DNA of 64,000 nucleotides from Salipiger abyssi (GTDB taxonomy: Bacteria; Pseudomonadota; Alphaproteobacteria; Rhodobacterales; Rhodobacteraceae). Under the pieces are notes generated by a model. The model ran no database searches. It saw only the letters and a list, made by a program, of their open reading frames with translations, and had not been told where the DNA came from. The DNA lies in the NCBI RefSeq assembly GCF_001975705.1, contig NZ_CP015093.1:2604001-2668000 (forward strand), read 5' to 3'. The translations under genes and the position numbers were made by a program. This document shows, piece by piece, positions 50,758 to 59,057 of the stretch (the first letter of the stretch is position 1; every line of letters starts with the position of its first letter).

Positions 50758-51576
50758 TTAGTTCGCTCTGTTCAGGGTTTGGTCCTCTACTGACCGTTGG
50801 TGATACTCCCACGGTGTGAGCCCGTCGAGGCTCGTGTGGGGGCGATGGTGGTTGTAGTCTTCGCGCCAGGCCGAGATAAGCTCCCGGGCGTGGCGCAGGT
50901 TGGCGAACAGGTGCTCGTTCAGGCACTCGTCGCGCAGGCGGCCATTAAAGCTCTCGACGAAGCCGTTCTGCATGGGCTTTCCTGGCGCGATGTAATGCCA
51001 CTCGACCTTGCGGTCCTCCTGCCATTTCAGGATGGCATTCGATGTCAGCTCCGTTCCGTTGTCACTGACCACCATACATGGATAGCCGCGCACCCGGGCG
51101 ATGCTGTCGAGCTCACGGCCGACACGTTGCCCCGACAGCGAAGTGTCCACGACCGTCGCCAGGCATTCCCGGCTGAAGTCGTCGATGACGCACAGCACCC
51201 GGAACCGGCGCCCGTCTGAGAGGCTGTCCGAGACGAAGTCCAGGGACCATCGCTGGTTCGGCCCTTGTGGGATCGCCATCGGGGCCCTCGTTCCGATCGC
51301 GCGCTTGCGACCGCCGCGCTTGCGCACTGTCAGGCCCTCTTCCCGGTAGATCCGGTAAAGCTTCTTCCAGTTCACCTTCCAGCCTTCGCGACCAAGAAGC
51401 AGGTGCAGCCTTCGATAGCCGAAGCGACGCCGTTCGCTGGAAATCGCCTTCAGCCTCTCCCGCAGCTCGGCGTCTACAGGTCTAATTGATCCACGTCGAT
51501 ACACACGCGGGTCGATCCCGGCCAGGGCACAGGCCCGCCGCTGGTTGTAGTTCTTCTCTGTCATGGCCCAGTCCAC
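50758..51576 (-). CDS. IS3-family transposase OrfB (DDE catalytic part)
   Basis: 272 residues as read from a GTG at 51576, but normally produced as an OrfAB fusion by -1 frameshifting. HTH_21 and rve integrase domains are visible: [29 protein letters not shown], then catalytic acids in [15 protein letters not shown] and [14 protein letters not shown], the D-D-35-E set. It ends with the usual [18 protein letters not shown]. All three acids are present, so the element may be active. Confidence 0.92.
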   Translation of the reverse strand: MDWAMTEKNYNQRRACALAGIDPRVYRRGSIRPVDAELRERLKAISSERRRFGYRRLHLLLGREGWKVNWKKLYRIYREEGLTVRKRGGRKRAIGTRAPMAIPQGPNQRWSLDFVSDSLSDGRRFRVLCVIDDFSRECLATVVDTSLSGQRVGRELDSIARVRGYPCMVVSDNGTELTSNAILKWQEDRKVEWHYIAPGKPMQNGFVESFNGRLRDECLNEHLFANLRHARELISAWREDYNHHRPHTSLDGLTPWEYHQRSVEDQTLNRAN

Positions 51577-51599
51577 GGCTCGTCGCCTTGCACCGGGCT

Positions 51600-51866
51600 T
51601 CAGAAGTTTTTTCCCAGCATCTCCTTGAGCGTGGCCACATCCAGCATCTGCTCCGCGAGCATCTTCTTGAGCTTCGCATTCTCAGCCTCCAGCGCCTTCA
51701 GCCGTTTGGCCTCCGACACCTCCATGCCGCCATACTTCGAGCGCCACTTGTAGAACGTGCCGTCACTGATGCCATGCTTCCGGCACAGCTCCTTGGCACC
51801 TATCCCGGCCTGGTGCTCCTTTAAAATGCCAATGATCTGCTCTTCGCTGAAACGGCTTTTCCGCAT
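51600..51866 (-). CDS. IS3-family transposase OrfA (HTH_8, leucine-zipper)
   Basis: 88 residues: HTH domain [42 protein letters not shown] followed by a leucine-zipper-like helix ([23 protein letters not shown]). It binds the IS ends and inhibits or assists transposition. Close to its 3' end (51606-51615) the coding strand reads GGGAAAAAAC shortly before the TGA, the slippery sequence for -1 frameshifting; the -1 frame runs open as [19 protein letters not shown] into OrfB. Confidence 0.92.
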   Translation of the reverse strand: MRKSRFSEEQIIGILKEHQAGIGAKELCRKHGISDGTFYKWRSKYGGMEVSEAKRLKALEAENAKLKKMLAEQMLDVATLKEMLGKNF

Positions 51867-52300
51867 TGTCTGTCTCCTCGTTTGGAGAACAGGCTAACTT
51901 CAAAACGCGGACTTTTCAGGGGAGCAGGTCACACCCAACGCGTTATCACGCGCCCCGTACGAGCTACCGAAAATTCTTGCCCTGATTTCTGAAATCGATC
52001 CGTCATTGACTTCCGACTATCGTTATCTGCGCTTGATCGATTTGCTGGAGCGGTGTTAACGGCGACCTGGTCTTTCGTTTGAAAGTTCAACTCGCATCAA
52101 ATGGCACGCAATTTGGCGCCTGGCATTGTACTTCCTCCCGCTAAATCGCGGCTTACTGCCAAGCCGCGAACGACCGCTCTCCGCCCATGTCGTTGCTACC
52201 TTGGCCCTTGAAACGCGTATGATCGCTATCTTCGGCCTGGCTTGTCCAATTGGCGCTGCCGCTTTCCGGCACCTATTTAGCCACCTGTTCGCTTGCCTGC
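51867..52300. other. Right end of the IS and spacer up to the helicase gene
   Basis: 434 bp. 51867-51931 is the promoter and right end of the IS; 51934-52059 is a short coding remnant (listed separately); 52060-52300 appears non-coding. A 91-codon open frame on the minus strand (52056-52331) overlaps the helicase 3' end and is arginine-rich without family features, so I do not call it. Confidence 0.5.
51934..52059 (+). pseudogene. C-terminal gene remnant cut by the IS
   Basis: From the IS border the frame is open to a TAA at 52057-52059 and encodes about 41 residues (begins PNALSRAPYELPKILALI, ends RYLRLIDLLERC). It has no start codon and a natural protein-like composition, so it may be the tail of a gene destroyed by the insertion or by a flanking deletion. 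The 5' part was not found on the other side of the IS. The family is unknown and chance is possible. Confidence 0.35.
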
Positions 52301-55234
52301 TTAACGACCTAACTTCGACTTTCCTGCGCAATCAGGGAAACGTACGCAGCCCAGGAAAGCCCCGTATCTTCCCCTCCGTTCCACGAGCCAGCCGTCGGTG
52401 CATTCCGGGCAAGGTGCTTGGACGGCTCCGCACTCTCCGCAATTCTTCTCGCCTTTCGGTTCCTTGCGAACCGGAAGCCCGGTGCCGCAAGCGGGACAGG
52501 CGGGCATGCGATTGCCGCAGTGCTTGATGTGCTCGCAACGGTACCAGCCTGGGCCATCAACGCCGGGCATGAACAGCAGGCGGCCACCACATTGCCCGCA
52601 TGTATGGGTGCGCTCCTGGGCCTCGCTTGGGCTGGCTACGTCATAGATGGGATCTTTCAGCAGTTCCGTGACGAAGGCTGAAGGGCGCGCTTCGGACGCC
52701 AGGATCGTGACCGTTCGGCGTGCCCGGGTCATGGCGACATACATCACGCGGCGCTCTTCAGCGTTGGCGAAGGGTTCCGCTTCGGGCGAGACAAGGGCGA
52801 GAAGAGGGTCGTCGACGATCATCGATGGAAAGCCCATGCGTGCGCTATCGGCGCCGAGCAGGACAACGTGGTCGGCCTCCAGGCCCTTTGAGGCATGGAT
52901 AGTCTTGAAGGTGATCGTCAGGTTCGGATGCCGTCGACGAAGGCTGCGCATGTCGGGCTCGATAAAGCGGTAGCGGCCCAGCAAGAGCACCGTTGCCTTG
53001 CGACCAAGAGGAGCAGGCTCTGCCGCCAGAGCTTTCAGGCTGTCGTCCAGCACCTGGTCGCCGGTCTCGCGCCGAGTCCAGGCAATCCGGATTACGGGAT
53101 GCTCTGCCTCGCCGGCAGGAACAACCATCTTGGTGATCTGCGCCGGGTTGCACAGCACGAAGCGCCGGGCAGCCAGGGCGATCTTGTCGACCGACCGGAA
53201 CGTCCGTCCGAGGTCGACCGTGCGGTGGACACCGGTGTGGCCAGCGAAGACGCCGCCGAACTCGCGACCGAAGTTGCGCATGATGTGGATGTCGGAGCCG
53301 GCAAAACGGTAGATGGACTGCCAATCGTCGCCGACGGCAAATATCCTCGTCTCCGCATGCTGGTTTTTGAGCGCCTGGATTAGCCGCGCCCGGCCGGTCG
53401 AGATGTCCTGGAATTCGTCGACAAGGATATGGCGGAACGGGCTCACGTAACGCCCGCTTTCCACCAGCGCGGTCGCGCGGTTCACCATGTCCTCGAAATC
53501 GATGCGCTCGCCCAGCCTGTCCTGATATTCGCGGTATACCGCCCCGAAGATCTTGAGAAAGGCATCGCCGCGTTTGCCCATCTTCAGGGTCGCGGCCTTC
53601 GTCTCGCAATCGCCCAGGTGATAGCCGCCGTTCTTGAAGTGCCGCAGGAAGGTCGCGATCAGTGACGTGAAGCCGTCGACGACACCAAGGGATGTCACGC
53701 TGTCGTAGATCTCGAGGGCAGGGCGCGGGCGGAGCGTGACATGCGGCGCGACCTTCTCTGCCAGCGCTTCGAGCAACCGGCCTTCCTCGTTCTCCCAGCT
53801 ATAGGTCTCGATCAGGGTCGTGCCGTGTTCAGCATGGACCTGGCGTTTCCAGGCCATGCCCTCTAGGTAGGCGTCGCGATCGATGAAGGGGGCGGTGGTC
53901 AGCTCCTCCGTACCGTCCGGCTGTGTTGCCTTGCGGACGCCGAAATGCTCGAGATAGACCCCGCTCTCGGTGAGCCGGAAGTCCGGTGTGTAGGCGCGCC
54001 TGCCGGTCCCGGTCAGCTCGTGCTCGTAGGTCGGCTCGTACTTGTAGGCGATGCCATTCAGGTACAGCCAGTTGGCGATCGTCAGCTCCTCGAAGCTGGC
54101 GACGGTGTCGCCCTTCAGGCTTCGCAGGTTCCGGCTTTCAACCTCGGAATACCACTTGTGGGCGGAGTCGTAGTCCCATGCATTGGGGATATCGTCGAAG
54201 AAGCCGGCGAACCAACCCACCACGGTTCCGGCGATGTCGGCCATCCGGCTCACGATGTTCCGCAGGATGTCCTTGATCAACTGGAGGAAGGCCTTGTCGT
54301 CGGTCGCCGTCGGTGCGAGGGGCGGTTTTTCGCCCTCGACCGTACCGATGATCTCGTAGGCCAGGGCGTGGAAGGTGCGCGCCATGATCGGCACGCCGCA
54401 CCGCGCCTCGATGCGATCGGACATTTCGGTGGCGGCATCCTTGGCGAAGGCCAGGAGCAGAAGCTCATGCGGCTGCCGGATACCGGCCTTCACCAGATAG
54501 GCAGCCTTGGCGGTGATGACCGAAGTCTTGCCCGAGCCGGCACCGGCGAGGACGAGCGTTGCATCTTCGTCGACCACGACGGCCAGCCGCTGCTCCGGCG
54601 TCAGCGGCATGGACTCGACGGTTTCGAAGAACTCTTTCCAGTCCGCCAGCTGCTGGTCGGTAAAGGCTGCGATTGCCGCATCGCGGAGTTGCTCTGGATT
54701 GCGGGCGAACTCCATGATCGGAGACAGGCGCGCCATCGTCTCCTCGCCCAGGGCTGCTGGGTTGAGCTTCTTCAGGACGTGGGCGTCGAGGTCGGCGGCA
54801 TGGCTGGCGACTGGGTCTACAAGGCAGGCGGCGGGATATCTCGTCGGTGCCTTCAATCCCTCGATTGCCGTCATCAGGGCCGCAATCGCGTCGTCTTCCT
54901 TGGAAAGCTGGGCAAGATTGTAGCCTGACCAGGCTGTTTCGACAGCTTGTGCGAAGGCTCTGGCGGGTGCCTCCTGGACCCCGGGCAGCAGGACGCAGGA
55001 CTGGTTTCCGAGATCCAGGGTGAGGCGGGCGGAGACACGGCCACGCTGTACCACGGGACTTGCCGCGATCTCCGAGAGGTGGATCCAGGCATGAGCGCCG
55101 CCGGACGCCGCAATGGTGTCGTCCTGGAGTGCCAGCTCTCGCGGGTGCTTGCGGAAGGGGTCAGACAGGAAGGCGGGCAGTGGGCGCGATACAAGTTTCA
55201 TCGAAATCCAGAGGTCGAGTTCCATCTCCGACAT
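52301..55234 (-). CDS. UvrD/HelD-like superfamily 1 helicase with embedded nuclease-like domain and C-terminal zinc ribbons
   Basis: About 977 residues. Walker A LAGAGSGKTS lies near residue 230, motif II LVDEFQDIS near 606, then VGDDWQSIYRFAGSD and the motif VI region VMYVAMTRARRTVTIL. Between motifs Ia and II there is an insertion near residues 380-435 (FEELTIANWLYLNG, YTPDFRL, YLEHFGV) resembling a PD-(D/E)XK endonuclease fold, although YLEHF is not a classic EXK. The last 100 residues hold Cys-rich ribbons (CGQCGG, CPACG, CGECG, CPEC) like topoisomerase C4 fingers. ATG at 55234 has GGGGAG upstream. A DNA-repair or defence role is inferred. Confidence 0.82.
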   Translation of the reverse strand: MSEMELDLWISMKLVSRPLPAFLSDPFRKHPRELALQDDTIAASGGAHAWIHLSEIAASPVVQRGRVSARLTLDLGNQSCVLLPGVQEAPARAFAQAVETAWSGYNLAQLSKEDDAIAALMTAIEGLKAPTRYPAACLVDPVASHAADLDAHVLKKLNPAALGEETMARLSPIMEFARNPEQLRDAAIAAFTDQQLADWKEFFETVESMPLTPEQRLAVVVDEDATLVLAGAGSGKTSVITAKAAYLVKAGIRQPHELLLLAFAKDAATEMSDRIEARCGVPIMARTFHALAYEIIGTVEGEKPPLAPTATDDKAFLQLIKDILRNIVSRMADIAGTVVGWFAGFFDDIPNAWDYDSAHKWYSEVESRNLRSLKGDTVASFEELTIANWLYLNGIAYKYEPTYEHELTGTGRRAYTPDFRLTESGVYLEHFGVRKATQPDGTEELTTAPFIDRDAYLEGMAWKRQVHAEHGTTLIETYSWENEEGRLLEALAEKVAPHVTLRPRPALEIYDSVTSLGVVDGFTSLIATFLRHFKNGGYHLGDCETKAATLKMGKRGDAFLKIFGAVYREYQDRLGERIDFEDMVNRATALVESGRYVSPFRHILVDEFQDISTGRARLIQALKNQHAETRIFAVGDDWQSIYRFAGSDIHIMRNFGREFGGVFAGHTGVHRTVDLGRTFRSVDKIALAARRFVLCNPAQITKMVVPAGEAEHPVIRIAWTRRETGDQVLDDSLKALAAEPAPLGRKATVLLLGRYRFIEPDMRSLRRRHPNLTITFKTIHASKGLEADHVVLLGADSARMGFPSMIVDDPLLALVSPEAEPFANAEERRVMYVAMTRARRTVTILASEARPSAFVTELLKDPIYDVASPSEAQERTHTCGQCGGRLLFMPGVDGPGWYRCEHIKHCGNRMPACPACGTGLPVRKEPKGEKNCGECGAVQAPCPECTDGWLVERRGRYGAFLGCVRFPDCAGKSKLGR

Positions 55235-55775
55235 ACCAGACGCTCCCCAGGTGGGAAGCCTTCGCGTCCAGGTGGCATTGACTGGTTCCGAGTACTTGTC
55301 GCGTGGAATGCGGTACGTCACGTCGGCGACATACCTTTGTTCTCAAGCGTGCAGTGTCCGGATGCGGTGGTAGCGCGCTACAGGGCGCGGGCCCCAAGGT
55401 CCCGGCCACCTTTCTCTATGAGGCTGGATGTCGAGGTTTGCGATTTGGCTGGTTTGTCCCCGCCAAGGGAGCAAACTCGCCGATCTCCAAACCGTCGAAA
55501 CAGCGAATCCCATCGACACGCCCCTAGCCGCCGAGGCCTGGGCAGCGGTGCAGAAGCGGCGACCGGTACCCGCAGTGCAGCTCTGAGGCGATCTGGTGGG
55601 AACCTCGTTGCCTCAGGGGATGATCACTCCAAGACGCGTGGCAACTTTCTTCTCGTGATGTCCTGCTCATCACCTTGCGAGAACATGTCCGCCTTCGTCG
55701 CGCTGGCCCCGGGAGCGTGACGCCGATGGCCCTTGAAGTGGTCATCTGAAGAAAATTCAGAGAATATTTTTTCGC

Positions 55776-55854
55776 ATTTTCAGGGGATTGACTCATTTCT
55801 GGCCAGAGCCTTCAAGGCCGGGCGCATTTTTCTGTTTTGGATTTTCAGCGGATT
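55776..55854. repeat. Direct repeats upstream of the tnsA-like gene (candidate transposon end)
   Basis: Two 14-bp direct repeats, ATTTTCAG-G-GGATT and ATTTTCAG-C-GGATT, 65 bp apart, with a weaker third (TTCAGAGAAT) at 55756. The core CATTTTCAG resembles the repeats at the ends of Tn402/Tn5053-family transposons. In Tn7-type elements such sites lie just upstream of tnsA, as here. Confidence 0.5.
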
Positions 55855-55908
55855 CGCGGACCTTCCCCTTGTGCAAGGTCGGCGGTCCATGAGGGCCACG
55901 TCCTGCGC

Positions 55909-55937
55909 AAAAGAAAACGCGCACCCTCGGGTGCGCG
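55909..55937 (-). terminator. Orphan minus-strand terminator
   Basis: Stem CGCGCACCC / GGGTGCGCG with a very short loop. Read leftwards, it is followed by TTTTCTTTT. No minus-strand gene precedes it between 56076 and 55937, so it may end a small RNA. Confidence 0.6.
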
Positions 55938-56076
55938 CCTGGAAGTTGGGGCAAAGATCGCCCGTGTATCACTTGCCAAGCTAGAGGCCGAAAATGGTCC
56001 GGGCAAGCGCGGTCTGAGCTCCAGGATGAAAATATGACTACTCCGGAAACGCCTCGTTTCCGGGAACGGAGACGGC

Positions 56077-56817
56077 ATGTCGAATTACGAAGACTGGTTG
56101 CAGGACCAACCGGCACCCAAGAAGAAACAGCCAGCCTTGGTGGTGGCACCGATCCACGGGGTGCTTCCCTATGCTGGTGCTCTCAATCCGCTGACCCGCA
56201 GCGACACGGCCAAGCGGGTGTCGGTTGCGATCGCAACGCCGATGACGGGCGGCATCCGGCAGGTCTACCACTATGATGGCGAGTCCGAATACGCCGTCAC
56301 CTTGGATGCCCTTCGCAGCCCCGAACTCTATGGGCTGGAAGTGCAGCTTGCGCCTGTTTACTACTATTGCCGTCGCCAGAGGGGAGTGTACCCCCATCAT
56401 TTCGATTTGCGGCTCACCTTCAAGGATGGGTACCGGCGCGCGGTTTTCGTGCGCAACGCGACGAGCTTGGCGAAGCGCGAAACCCAGGACGAAATCGACG
56501 ACATCTTCGCCGCGGTCACCGAGGACTTTGCTGACGACTGCATGGTCGTCTGCACCGATGACTACACGCGCGCCTATCGCGACAACCTTCGCCGTATCTG
56601 GGACTATCTGCAGGTGTCGGACGATGACGCGGATGATCTCGTCGAGGATGCCGCACGCAATACCAGCTATTGGTATCTGAGCGACCTGATCGCGAATTGC
56701 GACATGGAGCCGTGGCGCTGCTACCAGGCGGCGATGCGGCTCATCGGCCAGAATGTGCTCTGGGCGGACATGCACGGCGTCATTGACTATCCCTCGCGGG
56801 TCGCGCTGAACGCATGA
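56077..56817 (+). CDS. TnsA-like (TniC-like) transposition protein
   Basis: 246 residues. The order ESEYAVTLDALRSPELYGLEVQLAPVYYY, YPHHFDLRLTFKDG and RRAVFVRNA follows the TnsA endonuclease layout (first Glu, a PDF-like strand, an EVK-like strand). However, the position of PDF reads HHFD (residues 107-110) and the position of the catalytic Lys reads FVR (124-126), so the nuclease site looks altered. TnsA normally cuts the 5' ends of the element. ATG at 56077 has GGAG 6 bp upstream. Its stop overlaps the next gene by 4 bp. The identification rests on pattern and neighbours. Confidence 0.7.
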   Translation: MSNYEDWLQDQPAPKKKQPALVVAPIHGVLPYAGALNPLTRSDTAKRVSVAIATPMTGGIRQVYHYDGESEYAVTLDALRSPELYGLEVQLAPVYYYCRRQRGVYPHHFDLRLTFKDGYRRAVFVRNATSLAKRETQDEIDDIFAAVTEDFADDCMVVCTDDYTRAYRDNLRRIWDYLQVSDDDADDLVEDAARNTSYWYLSDLIANCDMEPWRCYQAAMRLIGQNVLWADMHGVIDYPSRVALNA

Positions 56818-59057
56818 CTTCGCAGCCGCTCTACAACATCCCCAAAGGATCCATCCTGAAGCTGGATGGTCGCGAACTGATGGTGTCGGTTCGCGAGGAG
56901 AGCGGCTATGCGGTGGAGTGCAAGGAAACCGGCGAGTGTTTCACGCTGCCGCTTGAGCGGGTTGAGACTGCAATCCGACACCGGGATTGCGAGGTGATCA
57001 AGCCGGCCGACGTCGAAAGGCGGAAGGCCCTGCTCAAGCATACCGACGGCCTCGAGTGCGTTGAGCAGCTTTCGGAAAAAGACCAGCGGATTGTCCAGGC
57101 GCGCCTCGCCCTTGTTATCGCTCAGAACGAGCTGCGCGCCGAGGGCGTGAAGCTCACCCAGCGCAGCATGAACAAGAGCGGTACACATCGCCGTCTGCTT
57201 CTGACCCGCGCGGAACAGATCGCGCCTGGGCACAATTTTCTCGGGACACGCCGCGGCGGGAAGCTCGCAAGCGGCTTTGATGTTCCGCAAGGGCGGACCC
57301 TGACCAACTACCGCGACGTCTACCATCGCTTCGATCAGAACCCAGTTGTCTTGGCGGATCGTGATCGCATGAAGGGGCGCCGGGAGCCAAGGCTCTGCAA
57401 ATGGCAAGAGCGGTTCATCGACTACGTCCTCAACCGTTGGCATGATCCTAAGCAGCCAAAATTGGCATCAGTTTACAAGCTGGCGACAAAAGTCTTCCAC
57501 CGCTCTCCCCAAGAGATGGCGCAAGACATCAACTTTCCCTCGATCACGACGATCCGCACGCGTGCGAAGGCGATTTCTGGTGTCGTGACCGTGATCGGCC
57601 GCGGAGGAGCGCGGCACGGGACCAACACCAAGGGAGCTGGTTCTACCGATGTGCGCGCCCTGGGATTCGGTGAGAAGTTCGAAACAGATCAATATCTATT
57701 GTCGATTTTCACCTCCGGCGATGGTGTCGTACGTGCTGAGATTATCGATCCCAAGGAAGCTCCGCAGGAGCTTGCGGACAATGAGATCCGACGCTGCTGG
57801 CTCCATGTGATCCTTGATATCGCGACCCGCGAGGTGCTGGGTTGGGTCATGTCTGAAACGGCCGATGCCGATCACAGCAAGGCTCTGCTGCGCATGGCGA
57901 CCCGGGACAAGACCAAGGAGAAGGTGCGATACGGCTGCAAACAGGATCCCGTGCCGCCCGTCCGCTTGGGGCTTGCGCTAGCGGACAATGGCACGGCCAC
58001 CCGGAATGCAGACGTGTATGCGGGGCAGCTCGGAATGGGCATGGCCGTGATGACGGCGCGCGCGCACCAGCCCATGGATAAGCAGACGGTCGAGCGGCTT
58101 TTCGGCACGACGCAATGGGACGTGCTGAACTTCCGGCCAGGGTACACCGGTAGCCGTCCTGGCGAACTGACCGGCTACGAGCCCAAGCCCTCGGCCGAAA
58201 TCAGTCATGACGACCTCTATGGCACCCTCACGCGATATTTTATCGATGAGTATCCCTTCCGGCCGCATCGCGGCACCGGGATGTACGGTGCGACCCCTCG
58301 TCAGAAGCAGGAAGAGGCCCTTCAGCTTTACGGCCCGATGGAACCGCCGTCGCAGCGCGACCGGTGTCTGCATTTGGGAGCAAAGGTTCAGGCAACCACG
58401 ACGTCAGAAGGGGTCAGGGCGTTCAATATCCCGTTCAACTCTACGGAACTCCAACGCTTCGCAGCGGGGCGCCCGAAGCGGGTCACCGTTCACCTCGATC
58501 CCGACGACCTGCGGAAGGTCCATGTCACTGCCGAGGGGGAAGACGCCGTGATTGAAGCCCGCCTTAGCATGACCGTCTTCAAGGACCAGACGCTCGAAGA
58601 AGCCATCGAGATCATGGGGACTGCGACGAAGTCCAATCCGATCTTGCGGGAACTCCATGATCGACACCTGAGCGAAGCGATGAAGCGCCGTGCGCTTGAA
58701 TCCGGCTTCTTCCCGGATTCCCGCGATCCGTCGAGCTACCAGACGCTCGCACAGCTCGAGGCTCGCGCGAGCAAACTGCTTCAGGTCGAAACGCGACCCG
58801 CCGCCTACATCGGCGCGACTGCTGCACCCGGGCATCTCATGAGCAGGGGCCGCACGTCGGGTGTGGTGCCGGCACGCCCAGCCGGTACGGCTCCGTTTAA
58901 ACCGCCATCCGCTTCGACGCCTCCCAGGGCGAGTACATCGTCGCCGCGGTTCGCTGGACAGGCGGATGGGCCCCCAGAGACGGGGGCAACTTCGGCGCCA
59001 GACCCTGACGACATCAAGGCCATGACCTTCGGCCCCATCAAGGATAGCAAACTGTGA
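56814..59057 (+). CDS. TniA/TnsB-like DDE transposase
   Basis: 747 residues, the length of TnsB. An N-terminal DNA-binding region is followed by a retroviral-integrase-type core with catalytic acids D292 (FETDQYLL), D391 (ALADNGTA) and E427 (KQTVERLFG); exactly 35 residues separate the last two, giving DDX35E. A Mu-type C-terminal beta-barrel (VTVHLDPDDLRKVHVT) and a Pro/Ser/Thr-rich tail follow; in TnsB such tails contact TnsC. It joins the 3' ends of the element to target DNA. Overlaps both neighbours by 4 bp. Confidence 0.9.
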   Translation: MTSQPLYNIPKGSILKLDGRELMVSVREESGYAVECKETGECFTLPLERVETAIRHRDCEVIKPADVERRKALLKHTDGLECVEQLSEKDQRIVQARLALVIAQNELRAEGVKLTQRSMNKSGTHRRLLLTRAEQIAPGHNFLGTRRGGKLASGFDVPQGRTLTNYRDVYHRFDQNPVVLADRDRMKGRREPRLCKWQERFIDYVLNRWHDPKQPKLASVYKLATKVFHRSPQEMAQDINFPSITTIRTRAKAISGVVTVIGRGGARHGTNTKGAGSTDVRALGFGEKFETDQYLLSIFTSGDGVVRAEIIDPKEAPQELADNEIRRCWLHVILDIATREVLGWVMSETADADHSKALLRMATRDKTKEKVRYGCKQDPVPPVRLGLALADNGTATRNADVYAGQLGMGMAVMTARAHQPMDKQTVERLFGTTQWDVLNFRPGYTGSRPGELTGYEPKPSAEISHDDLYGTLTRYFIDEYPFRPHRGTGMYGATPRQKQEEALQLYGPMEPPSQRDRCLHLGAKVQATTTSEGVRAFNIPFNSTELQRFAAGRPKRVTVHLDPDDLRKVHVTAEGEDAVIEARLSMTVFKDQTLEEAIEIMGTATKSNPILRELHDRHLSEAMKRRALESGFFPDSRDPSSYQTLAQLEARASKLLQVETRPAAYIGATAAPGHLMSRGRTSGVVPARPAGTAPFKPPSASTPPRASTSSPRFAGQADGPPETGATSAPDPDDIKAMTFGPIKDSKL

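Larger units (their letters stand above)
50729..51931 (-). mobile_element. IS3-family (IS407-like) insertion sequence, intact
   Basis: About 1.2 kb. Terminal inverted repeats: the left end reads TGACCTGCTCCCC then, after five bases, GTCCGCGTTTT; the right end reverse complement reads TGACCTGCTCCCC then, after six bases, GTCCGCGTTTT. It carries orfA and orfB on the minus strand with a -1 frameshift signal. The ends and the OrfA start [17 protein letters not shown] point to the IS407 subgroup. No matching 4-bp target duplication is seen (AATG on the left, CACC on the right), which suggests a deletion or recombination beside it. Confidence 0.9.
55235..56076. other. 842-bp non-coding region between helicase and transposition genes
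   Basis: No credible gene; the open frames here are short and arginine- or serine-rich. It contains the repeats ATTTTCAGGGGATT (55776-55789) and ATTTTCAGCGGATT (55841-55854), candidate transposase-binding sites, and an orphan minus-strand terminator (55909-55937). The promoters of the divergent helicase and tnsA-like genes must also be here. The stretch 55740-55860 is locally AT-rich. Confidence 0.6.

Noticed and set aside
50543..50926. Minus-strand frame running across the left end of the IS
   Set aside because: It joins IS end sequence with flanking non-coding DNA; no recognisable protein on either side.
52056..52331. 91-codon minus-strand frame
   Set aside because: Arginine-rich, no family features, overlaps the helicase 3' end; probably chance.
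54947..55720. Plus-strand frame of 257 codons opposite the helicase start
   Set aside because: It is antisense to the well-supported helicase N-terminus and its composition is not protein-like.
55524..56149. Two minus-strand frames (90 and 118 codons) in the helicase-tnsA gap
   Set aside because: Ser/Arg/Pro-rich, no plausible ribosome-binding sites, and one runs through the hairpin at 55909-55937.
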